In this document: positions 9,466-16,689 of the stretch, piece by piece | Layout of the letters: the number at the start of each line of letters is the position of its first letter | Numbering within the stretch: position 1 is the stretch's first letter | Translations under genes and position numbers: made by a program | Source: Desulfobacteraceae bacterium | GTDB lineage: Bacteria; Desulfobacterota; DSM-4660; Desulfatiglandales; Desulfatiglandaceae | DNA: 55,903 nucleotides | NCBI GenBank assembly: GCA_016844935.1 | Contig: JAERTK010000013.1 | Coordinates: 1-55,903, forward strand | Direction of reading: 5' to 3' | The notes under the pieces: generated by a model | What the model was told of the DNA's origin: nothing | What the model saw: only the letters and a program-made list of their open reading frames with translations | Databases searched by the model: none

Positions 9466-9636
9466 TCCATTATGAGGGTTTGTTTGTTGTTTGTAGGATG
9501 ATAGGAAATGTGGAATCGGAAGGCTCCTTAAATATCAGAAAATATCGATTATCTTTTTTGATTTTCCCGTAAGACGCGTCGTTTTTGGGAAGATCGATCT
9601 TAGTTACTTTGGACTGCTTTGTAGCTATATTTAAAG

Positions 9637-10320
9637 TCAGCCTGGTTTTCCCTCAGATTTTGCCTTTAATCGAGCGATTAGTTTTTTGGCTTTTTCGATC
9701 GCATCTCGCTCCCCGTCGTCTGGTAATTCTATCCAGGGGTTTGTAACTCTCATTGTTATTTTACCACGCAGCGGTAATTCCGGAAAAGCCCCAGGATCAT
9801 ACAAAGAATAATCTCTGAATTGAACAGGCTTTTCCTGATAACAGGTCCAAACCGCCTTTCTGATAACATCAGGATTGCCTTCAAACTGCAGGTCTATCAC
9901 TGACAGCTGTTTTCGGAAACGTTCAATGAATTCTGTTGGTATATTGTACAGGAAGGGATGTGGTGAAGCGGTATTTATTATCCGCATCTTTTCATCAACG
10001 CCGTATCGTATCAGTGCTTTCATGGCTTCCCCGGTTAAGTGACCCTCTGATTCAGGACCCCCAATAACCAGGTAACGGATGTTGGGGTTGGCAACGATAT
10101 TGCAAATTATTTTTTCAAATCCGATGTTTTCTGTTTGAACCGTTCCTGATAGTGCAGCGCCGCTTTCAACGCCAGCTCTCACAAGACCCTCAATTTCAGG
10201 GGGTATTTTGTCAGCATCACTACATAGGATAATCGCCACGGCGACAGGTGATGCATCATTACCCCTTATGTATCTTCCCTCTTCGGGTGGATAATCCGGA
10301 TGTGTTCTTACTTTCAGCAT
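9637..10320 (-). CDS. MtrA-like protein (tetrahydromethanopterin S-methyltransferase subunit A family)
   Basis: 227 residues from the ATG at 10320, chosen because GGAGG-ATAAG precedes it perfectly; an in-frame TTG 36 bases further up has no such site. The segment 'SPVAVAIILCS', then 'GAALSGTVQTENIGFEKIICNI', 'NPNIRYLVIGGPE' and 'EGHLTGEAMKAL' follows the corrinoid-binding domain of archaeal MtrA, including the His (His94 here) that matches the cobalt-ligating His84 of methanogen MtrA. The C-terminal membrane helix of the archaeal protein is absent, so this form is probably soluble. In bacteria it may be a corrinoid carrier or sensor; no other Mtr subunit lies nearby. A TTGACA-N17-TCTCAT promoter candidate lies at 10578-10606. 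Confidence 0.72.
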   Translation of the reverse strand: MLKVRTHPDYPPEEGRYIRGNDASPVAVAIILCSDADKIPPEIEGLVRAGVESGAALSGTVQTENIGFEKIICNIVANPNIRYLVIGGPESEGHLTGEAMKALIRYGVDEKMRIINTASPHPFLYNIPTEFIERFRKQLSVIDLQFEGNPDVIRKAVWTCYQEKPVQFRDYSLYDPGAFPELPLRGKITMRVTNPWIELPDDGERDAIEKAKKLIARLKAKSEGKPG

Positions 10321-10396
10321 CTTATCCTCCAGCGTTTTTGGAAGGTTCCAGCCCAACGGTTAGGGCGTGAGTTGCAATCATAGCCCGTGTGCAGGA

Positions 10397-10526
10397 TCAT
10401 GTTGCGCAGACCTTGATCCACGGCTTCCCATCCTCATCTCGGATGGATTTGGCTTTGTATGGGCTCCCAACAGGCAAGCTGTGCCTATTTAGGAGCAGGG
10501 CATATACAATTTGAGGTTTTTTTCAT
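10397..10526 (-). pseudogene. Candidate small gene (42 codons) interrupted in an A7 run
   Basis: An AGGAGG with good spacing precedes an ATG at 10526, followed directly by seven A residues. Read as written the frame stops after 13 codons. Dropping one A opens a 42-residue frame ending at TGA 10397 with a protein-like C-terminus (LPVGSPYKAKSIRDEDGKPW). This suggests a small gene with a one-base insertion in the homopolymer, or slippage during expression, or a sequence error. Function is not recognised. It lies in the 340-bp gap between the nitrilase-family gene and the MtrA-like gene. Confidence 0.4.
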
Positions 10527-10577
10527 GGGGAACCTCCTGGATAGAGGTTAAATGGTTGGTGGGAATATCTACAACTG

Positions 10578-10606
10578 ATGAGACAATAAAAATTATTCTG
10601 TGTCAA
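10578..10606 (-). promoter_or_regulatory. Possible sigma-70 promoter upstream of the MtrA-like gene
   Basis: Minus strand TTGACA (10606-10601), 17-base spacer, then TCTCAT (10583-10578). The -35 is perfect and the -10 is weak. It would drive the small broken ORF and the MtrA-like gene. Confidence 0.35.
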
Positions 10607-10660
10607 GAAAAAGGTTCATCGCGGATTCGCGTGACATTTTGCGTGAAAAGAGCTCAAGGG

Positions 10661-11467
10661 TTATGGGTATAGCTCGGGCCGCCTTCTGGGAAGGAAGTAT
10701 TTCATCCGGTGTTCTCTGATACCTGTCAAGGTTTCACCTTTCAACACTGCCAAGAGGACGTTTTCCTCTTCTCCCCGGAATCCCCTGATCAACCTGCCGT
10801 CGGGCCCCAGCACCAGTGCAACCCCGGGGAACGAAAGCCCTCCGCCATTTCCTCCCACCGGGTTGCAGGCGGCCACAAAAACGCCGTTATCAAAGGCCCG
10901 GGCGGGAAGGTGCCGCATCCAGCTTTCAAATTTTGCAGCAGGGTCACTTCGGGGTGACGCATGGGGTATCAACAACAGATCGGCACCCGAAAGGGCCATT
11001 TTCGTGCTGATCTCCGGAAAATGCGCTTCATAACAGAGTTGCAGGCCAAAACACCATTCGCCGTAAACAAACACGCCGAGGGTTTCTCCTGCACCATAAA
11101 TCCGGGCTTCCGTGGGGGACAGGTGGGTTTTCCGGTATACGCCCATGAAACCTTTCGGACCGGTGATCAATTGCGATATGTAAGGTTTTTTCCCACCTGA
11201 ATTTTCAACGAGCCCCACAATCAGAACCATTTTCATATCCCGGCCCATTTGAATGAGATCATCCATGATGCGGACCGTGTCCTGGGCGCTGCAATATTTT
11301 TCGGGTTCTTTCAGGGCATAACCGGTGGCAGCGGCTTCGGGAAAGCAGATCATTTGAGCACCCTCCCGCGCCGCTGTTTCAACAAACTGCGCAATCCGAT
11401 CCAGATTCCTGTCAATATGGCCCAGGTCGGAATGCATGCAAACCATGGCAATTTTAAGATCAATCAT
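10661..11467 (-). CDS. Carbon-nitrogen hydrolase (nitrilase superfamily amidase)
   Basis: 268 residues from ATG 11467, which shares an ATGA overlap with the ilvC stop; a longer in-frame start inside ilvC is unlikely. The catalytic triad is visible: Glu44 (FPEAAATGY), Lys113 (YRKTHL) and Cys145 (LCYEAHFPE). Such enzymes hydrolyse amide C-N bonds (omega-amidase, N-carbamoyl hydrolase or repair amidase types). Its position as last gene of the branched-chain amino acid operon, translationally coupled to ilvC, suggests co-expression with that pathway, but the substrate cannot be read from the sequence. Confidence 0.85.
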   Translation of the reverse strand: MIDLKIAMVCMHSDLGHIDRNLDRIAQFVETAAREGAQMICFPEAAATGYALKEPEKYCSAQDTVRIMDDLIQMGRDMKMVLIVGLVENSGGKKPYISQLITGPKGFMGVYRKTHLSPTEARIYGAGETLGVFVYGEWCFGLQLCYEAHFPEISTKMALSGADLLLIPHASPRSDPAAKFESWMRHLPARAFDNGVFVAACNPVGGNGGGLSFPGVALVLGPDGRLIRGFRGEEENVLLAVLKGETLTGIREHRMKYFLPRRRPELYP

Positions 11468-12516
11468 TCGTTTCGATTTTCCGGTCTCAGAGCGCGAACC
11501 GCCTTGCCAGTCCGCCACATCTCAGATTCCCCGATTTCCCTGAGCTCCTCATTCAGCCGTTCCCGATAATCGTCGCGGCTGTTGGCCTCCAGAACAATCC
11601 GGGCTTCCTCTCCGGATTTCACGCTTTCATAGAGGTCCTCAAATACGGGAACCACGGCTTCCTTGAATTTCCCGCTCCAATCCAAGGCTCCCCGCTGGGC
11701 TGTGGTGCTGCAGTTCCCAAACATCCAGTCCATGCCGTTTTCCGCCACCAGCCGTATGAGGCTCTGGGTCAACTCTTCTACGGTTTCGTTGAAGGCCTCG
11801 CTGGGGCTGTGGCCATTTTTGCGCAGGAGTTCATACTGTGCTTCCATGACACCCGCCAGGCACCCCATCAGCACCCCCCGTTCACCGGTCAAATCACTGT
11901 ACACCTCTTTTTTAAAGTTCGTGGGAAACAGATAGCCGGACCCGATGGCCACACCCAGTGCCAGGGTTCTCTCCCTGGCACGACCCGTATGGTCCTGAAA
12001 TATGGCATAGCTGGAGTTGATACCGCTGCCAGCCAGAAAATTCCTGCGAACCGTTTTCCCGGACCCCTTGGGGGCCACCAGTATCACGTCCACATCCTCA
12101 GGAGGAACAATACCCGTCTGGTCCTTGTAGGTGATCCCGAAACCGTGAGAAAAATATAGGGCATCCCCTGAATTCAGACAGGTCTTGATCACGGGCCATG
12201 TGGCCACCTGACCGGCATCGGAGACCAGATACTGAATCACGGTCGCACGTTTCGCCGCTTCTTCCAGGGGAAACAGGGTTTCTCCCGGCACAAAGCCATC
12301 TTCCACAGCGCGATCCCAGGATGGGCTCCCTTCACGCTGACCCACAATTACCCTGATACCGTTGTCCTTCATGTTGAGGGCCTGACCCGGCCCCTGGACC
12401 CCGTATCCTAGCACGGCAACAGTTTCATTTTCCAGAACTTTTTGCGCTTCTTCAAGGGTGAATTCCTCTGAGGTGACTACTTCTTCAATGGTGCCCCCAA
12501 AATCAATCTTCGCCAT
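11464..12516 (-). CDS. ilvC: Ketol-acid reductoisomerase
   Basis: 350 residues. Converts acetolactate and acetohydroxybutyrate to the dihydroxy acids of valine/leucine and isoleucine synthesis, using NAD(P)H and Mg2+. The dinucleotide-binding loop is 'GYGVQGPGQALN' (residues 37-48), a variant of the common GYGSQGHAHALN. 'APKGSGKTVRRNF', 'DLTGERGVLMG' and 'EAFNETVEELTQ' follow, with the acidic metal ligands of the knotted helical domain. The start ATG is 12 bp after the ilvN stop. The stop overlaps the nitrilase start by 4 bases. Confidence 0.93.
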   Translation of the reverse strand: MAKIDFGGTIEEVVTSEEFTLEEAQKVLENETVAVLGYGVQGPGQALNMKDNGIRVIVGQREGSPSWDRAVEDGFVPGETLFPLEEAAKRATVIQYLVSDAGQVATWPVIKTCLNSGDALYFSHGFGITYKDQTGIVPPEDVDVILVAPKGSGKTVRRNFLAGSGINSSYAIFQDHTGRARERTLALGVAIGSGYLFPTNFKKEVYSDLTGERGVLMGCLAGVMEAQYELLRKNGHSPSEAFNETVEELTQSLIRLVAENGMDWMFGNCSTTAQRGALDWSGKFKEAVVPVFEDLYESVKSGEEARIVLEANSRDDYRERLNEELREIGESEMWRTGKAVRALRPENRNE

Positions 12517-12528
12517 CTTTATGACTCC

Positions 12529-13029
12529 TTATTTTCTTTTTTCACGAGGCAATGCGATGGTGCCAGTCCTCGCAATTTCTTTAATGCCCATGGGCTTCAG
12601 CAAGCCCAGGATGGCATCTATTTTATCCAGATCCCCGGTAACTTCCAGGGTATAGTATTCCGATCCCACGTCCACCACTCTTCCTCTGAAAATATCGGTA
12701 ATCCTCAGAATTTCAGCCCGATGTTCGGGTTTAGCCCTGACTTTTACAAGGGCCAGATCCCGCTGGATGAAGCGCGTATCCGCAAAGTCCACCACCTTGA
12801 TGACATTGATCAATTTGTTTAACTGTTTTTGGATCTGTTCAATGACACCCATATCTCCGCAAGTCACCAAGGTAATTCTTGACACATCGGCCTCAGCGGT
12901 TTCAGCAACGCAAAGGCTTTCAATATTGAACCCCCTGCCGCTGAAAAGCCCTGCAATCCGGCTCAAAACGCCGGGGCGATTTTCCACCATCAGGGACAGA
13001 ATATGTTTTTCTCCCTTTTTCCGATTCAT
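12529..13029 (-). CDS. ilvN: Acetolactate synthase small (regulatory) subunit
   Basis: 166 residues, typical of IlvN/IlvH. An ACT domain spans residues 7-85 (HILSLMVENRPGVLSRIAGLFSGRGFNIESL in part), followed by the C-terminal small-subunit domain (LALVKVRAKPEHRAEIL; GKEIARTG-like end 'GIKEIARTGTIALPR'). It binds the IlvB catalytic subunit and usually gives valine feedback control. It sits 48 bp after ilvB and 12 bp before ilvC. Confidence 0.93.
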   Translation of the reverse strand: MNRKKGEKHILSLMVENRPGVLSRIAGLFSGRGFNIESLCVAETAEADVSRITLVTCGDMGVIEQIQKQLNKLINVIKVVDFADTRFIQRDLALVKVRAKPEHRAEILRITDIFRGRVVDVGSEYYTLEVTGDLDKIDAILGLLKPMGIKEIARTGTIALPREKRK

Positions 13030-13077
13030 GCATCCTCCTCAGATGCCAACGGCTAACAACGAACCGCTAAAAGCGTC

Positions 13078-14763
13078 TTATACCAACAACATTTCAGTAA
13101 TAGGCGCACCCGCCGGAACCATTGGATAGACATTTTCTTCTTTTTCCACCTGAAATTCCATAATCACAGTCCGGCGGGTGGAAATCCCCTGGCGAAGGAC
13201 CGGCTCAACCTCCTCGGGCCGGGTGGCGCGCAACCCCATGGCACCGTAGGCTTCCGCCAGTTTCAGGAAATCAGGGGCATACTCCATGCATGTCCCGGCA
13301 TAACATTTGTCGTAAAAAAGTTCCTGCCACTGTCTTACCATCCCCAGGTACCCGTTGTTGAGGATCACCACCTTGACGGGGAGCCCGTACTGAACGGCTG
13401 TTGCCAGTTCCTGGATGTTCATCTGAATGCTGCCGTCTCCGGCAATATCCACCACCAGCTTGTCCGGGCGCGCCATTTGGGCGCCAATGGCAGCCGGTAA
13501 CCCGAATCCCATACAGCCCAGTCCCCCCGAAGTAATAAAACAGTTGGGCCGGTCAAAATGGTAATACTGGGCCGCCCACATCTGGTTCTGCCCCACTTCC
13601 GTGGTGATTATGGCGTCACCCTTTGTGAGCTTATGGAGGGTTTCAACCACATATTGGGGCTTGATCACATCCTTCTGTTGATAATCCAGCTTTTTGGTGC
13701 TCCGCCACCCCTCGATCTGGTCAAACCAGGCCCCGCGCGAACCGTTAAAAACCGGCCCCACCTGCGCTTTCACCAGTTCGTTCAGAATTTCCAGTGTCTG
13801 CTTGCAGTCACCCACCACGGGAATGGCCACGGGGATGTTTTTCCTGATGGAGGTGGGATCGATATCAATGTGAACAATTTTGGCATTCTGAGCAAAGGCA
13901 TCTATTTTTCCGGTGACCCGGTCATCGAAACGAACACCGATGGCAATCATCAGATCGCAGTTTCCGGACGCCATATTGGCACGATAGGTGCCGTGCATAC
14001 CGATCATGCCCAACCATTTGGGTGTATTCGTGGGAAATCCCCCCAAACCCATGAGGGTCGTTGTCACCGGAGATTCAATGGCTTCGGCAAACTCGCGCAA
14101 CGCCTGGGCCCCTTTGGAAAGGATGACCCCGCCGCCCGCCAGGATCAACGGTTTTTTGGCCTTTTTGATCAACTCCACCACTTTGCCCAGCTGCCGCTCA
14201 TTGGGTTTGTAGGTGGGCTGGTAGGATTTCAATTTAACGGCCCCGGCCGGTTTCAGCTCCGTTTGAGAGGACATCATGTCCTTTGGAAGATCCACCAGCA
14301 CCGGTCCCGGCCGGCCGCTTCTGGCAATATGGAACGCCTCCTGAATGGTTACGGCGAGATCCTCAATTTTTGTGATCAAATAGTTGTGCTTGGTGCAGGG
14401 ACGGGTGATCCCCACGATATCCACCTCCTGGAACGCGTCGTTTCCAATGAGCCCGGTGGGCACCTGTCCCGTAAACAGAACCAGGGGAATGGAATCCGCA
14501 TGGGCCGTGGCAATGCCACTGACCGTATTGGTGGCGCCCGGTCCGGACGTCACCAGGCAGACGCCCACATTGCCGGAAGCCCTGGCATACCCATCCGCCG
14601 CATGGACAGCGCCCTGCTCGTGACGAACCAGGATGTGTTTAAAGTCGGTTTTCACCAGAGCATCGTAAATATCGATAACCGCCGCCCCGGGATAACCGAA
14701 AATGGTATCCACCCCTTCATCTTTCAACGCTTTAAAAAATATTTCAGTACCTGTAAGTTTGAT
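13078..14763 (-). CDS. ilvB: Acetolactate synthase large (catalytic) subunit, unusual start codon
   Basis: About 561 residues if read from an ATC at 14763; 549 if from the TTG at 14727. The twelve codons upstream of the TTG encode 'IKLTGTEIFFKA', which matches the conserved N-terminus of the family (normally M-K-L-T-G). A G5 run sits about eight bases before the ATC, and no ATG, GTG or TTG lies between that frame's TGA stop and the TTG, so initiation at ATC is likely. The ThDP site is visible ('GDGSIQMNIQELATA', 'VILNNGYLGMVRQWQ') and the substrate Glu in 'VRHEQGAVHAADGYAR'. Condenses pyruvate with pyruvate or 2-oxobutyrate; partner IlvN is next. Confidence 0.92.
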   Translation of the reverse strand: MKLTGTEIFFKALKDEGVDTIFGYPGAAVIDIYDALVKTDFKHILVRHEQGAVHAADGYARASGNVGVCLVTSGPGATNTVSGIATAHADSIPLVLFTGQVPTGLIGNDAFQEVDIVGITRPCTKHNYLITKIEDLAVTIQEAFHIARSGRPGPVLVDLPKDMMSSQTELKPAGAVKLKSYQPTYKPNERQLGKVVELIKKAKKPLILAGGGVILSKGAQALREFAEAIESPVTTTLMGLGGFPTNTPKWLGMIGMHGTYRANMASGNCDLMIAIGVRFDDRVTGKIDAFAQNAKIVHIDIDPTSIRKNIPVAIPVVGDCKQTLEILNELVKAQVGPVFNGSRGAWFDQIEGWRSTKKLDYQQKDVIKPQYVVETLHKLTKGDAIITTEVGQNQMWAAQYYHFDRPNCFITSGGLGCMGFGLPAAIGAQMARPDKLVVDIAGDGSIQMNIQELATAVQYGLPVKVVILNNGYLGMVRQWQELFYDKCYAGTCMEYAPDFLKLAEAYGAMGLRATRPEEVEPVLRQGISTRRTVIMEFQVEKEENVYPMVPAGAPITEMLLV

Positions 14764-14784
14764 GGTAACACCCCCTTTTTTTGG

Positions 14785-14819
14785 TTGTCAGTTTTCAGTT
14801 ATCAGTTATCAGTGGTCAG
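14785..14819 (+). repeat. Five tandem heptamers between leuD and ilvB
   Basis: Five 7-mers of form TTxTCAG stand head to tail: TTGTCAG, TTTTCAG, TTATCAG, TTATCAG and TGGTCAG. The array fills most of the 62-bp leuD-ilvB spacer. Heptad arrays of this kind occur between genes in several bacterial genomes; function unknown. Confidence 0.75.
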
Positions 14820-14825
14820 AAAAAA

Positions 14826-15326
14826 TCATTTTGAATTCTGAGCCTGCTGTTTTATGTATGGCACCAGACCACCGCATTCCACCATGGCACGCATGAATGG
14901 CGGAAGCGGCATTGCTTTTATAATCTGCCCGTTCGTTTCGTTTTGAATTTCCCCTGAAGCCAGATCGACGCTGACATGATCGCCTTCCCCAATGAGGTCG
15001 TGCGCCATGGACGCTTCCAGGATGGGGAGACCGATGTTAAACGCGTTTCGATAAAAAATCCTGGCAAAGCTTTTTGCAATGACGCAGTGGATGCCCGCCG
15101 CCTTGATGGCAATGGGGGCGTGCTCTCTGGAAGACCCGCAGCCGAAATTTTCACCGGCAACAATGATTCCCCCGGATTTGGCCTTGACGGGAAAATCGGG
15201 TCTCAGGTCCGCAAAACAGTTTTTTGCCAGTTCATCTTCGTCCGATACATTTAAATATCTAGCGGGAATAATCAAATCCGTGTCGATATGGTCCCCGAAT
15301 TTATAGACGTTACCTTCTAGTTTCAT
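14826..15326 (-). CDS. leuD: 3-isopropylmalate dehydratase small subunit
   Basis: 166 residues from ATG 15326, which is preceded by GGAGGG and gives the expected 'MKLEGNVYKFGDHIDTDLIIPARYL' type N-terminus (here starting MKLEGNVYKF). An in-frame ATT-rich extension upstream is not supported. The swivelling-domain motif 'GENFGCGSSREHAP' is present. With LeuC it isomerises 2-isopropylmalate to 3-isopropylmalate, and in the citramalate route also citramalate to methylmalate. Short (HACN/LeuD2-type) small subunit, common in anaerobes. It lies 55 bp after leuC. Confidence 0.93.
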   Translation of the reverse strand: MKLEGNVYKFGDHIDTDLIIPARYLNVSDEDELAKNCFADLRPDFPVKAKSGGIIVAGENFGCGSSREHAPIAIKAAGIHCVIAKSFARIFYRNAFNIGLPILEASMAHDLIGEGDHVSVDLASGEIQNETNGQIIKAMPLPPFMRAMVECGGLVPYIKQQAQNSK

Positions 15327-15381
15327 GTTATATATTTCCCTCCAAACCATTTCGGAGATTATCAATTCATCGTTTTTTTAT

Positions 15382-16641
15382 TCATAGTTCTTCCGGACCG
15401 CTGATTCGGCCCATGACAGCTGAGGCCGCCGCTACCGCCGGACTGGCCAGATAAACCTCACTCCCACTGTGGCCCATACGGCCCATAAAATTCCGATTGG
15501 TGGTGGAGAGGGCTTTTTCCCCCTTAGCCAGGATTCCCAGATGACCCCCCAGGCATGGCCCACAACTGGGGGGACCGATAACCGCACCGGCATCCAGCAG
15601 TATCTCAAAAATCCCTTCTTTCATGGCCGCCTTATAGATGGCAGGAGAACCCGGAATGACAATCAGCCGGGTTTTCCGGGCAGTTTTTCGCCCTTTCAGA
15701 ATACGGGCCGCAACCTTCAAGTCTTCCATTCGCCCATTGGTGCAGGAACCGATAAAAACCTGGTCCAGAGGCACCGGATCCACGGAAGATACGGGCAATA
15801 CGTTGTCCGGAGAGTGAGGGCAAGCCACCTGGGGTTCAATTTCACCGGCATCAATCTGAAGTTCTTCATCATATTGAGCATCCAAATCGCTTTTAAAATA
15901 GGCCCCTTCCCGGTCGGTCCTTCCCACAAGGTAAGAGCGCAGACAATCATCGGGCTCGAAAATGCCGTTTTTGGCGCCTGCTTCCACCGCCATATTGGCC
16001 ATGGTAAACCGATCATCCATATGGAGATCCGCGATGGTACTCCCCGTAAACTCCAGCGATTTATAACGGGCGCCCTGAACCCCCAGTCGACCGAGGATGA
16101 ACAGAATCAGGTCCTTGCCAACGACCCATGGTCCCAATTTGCCCTCAATTACCACCTTGATGGCCTCGGGAACCTTGAGCCAGGTCTTTCCGGTGGCCAT
16201 GATGGCCCCCAGATCGGTACTGCCGACCCCTGCGGAAAATGCGCCCATGGCCCCGTAGGTACAGGTGTGGCTGTCCGCTCCGATCACAAGATCCCCCGGA
16301 ACCACAAGGCCTTTTTCCGGCAAAATCACATGCTCTATCCCTGCTTCCCCGACTCTAAAATAGTGTTTGATATCGTATTGATAGGCGAATTTCTCCATGA
16401 CTTTGGCCTGCTCGGCTGAAGCAATGTCCTTATTGGGAACAAAGTGGTCCGGCACAAGGGCGACTTTTTCCCGGTCGAAAACCCGGGCAGCACCCAGTTC
16501 ATGGAATACCTTAATGGCCAGGGGCGCTGTAATATCGTTGGCCAGGGCCAGATCCACCTGAACCTGGACAAGTTCTCCCGGGCGAACAGATGCATTCCCC
16601 GCATGGGCCGAGAGAATTTTTTCCGTGATGGTCATGCTCAT
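15382..16641 (-). CDS. leuC: 3-isopropylmalate dehydratase large subunit
   Basis: 419 residues, the HACN/LeuC2-type length rather than the 466-residue enterobacterial form. The aconitase-type [4Fe-4S] cluster ligands are in 'GADSHTCTYGAMGAF', 'GSCTNGRMEDL' and 'PSCGPCLGGHLG'. Works with LeuD, probably in both the leucine and citramalate/isoleucine pathways because cimA and leuA share the operon. ATG at 16641 has an AGGAGGT nine bases upstream; a second in-frame ATG two codons later is possible. Confidence 0.94.
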   Translation of the reverse strand: MSMTITEKILSAHAGNASVRPGELVQVQVDLALANDITAPLAIKVFHELGAARVFDREKVALVPDHFVPNKDIASAEQAKVMEKFAYQYDIKHYFRVGEAGIEHVILPEKGLVVPGDLVIGADSHTCTYGAMGAFSAGVGSTDLGAIMATGKTWLKVPEAIKVVIEGKLGPWVVGKDLILFILGRLGVQGARYKSLEFTGSTIADLHMDDRFTMANMAVEAGAKNGIFEPDDCLRSYLVGRTDREGAYFKSDLDAQYDEELQIDAGEIEPQVACPHSPDNVLPVSSVDPVPLDQVFIGSCTNGRMEDLKVAARILKGRKTARKTRLIVIPGSPAIYKAAMKEGIFEILLDAGAVIGPPSCGPCLGGHLGILAKGEKALSTTNRNFMGRMGHSGSEVYLASPAVAAASAVMGRISGPEEL

Positions 16642-16689
16642 TTAATCATTACCTCCTGAATTTGCCTAGTAGCCATTAATGACTAACCC

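Noticed and set aside
13558..14841. 427-codon open frame on the plus strand opposite ilvB
   Set aside because: It is antisense to a clear acetolactate synthase gene; composition is that of a reversed coding strand.
15469..16419. 316-codon plus-strand frame opposite leuC
   Set aside because: Mirror frame of leuC with no ribosome site or motif.
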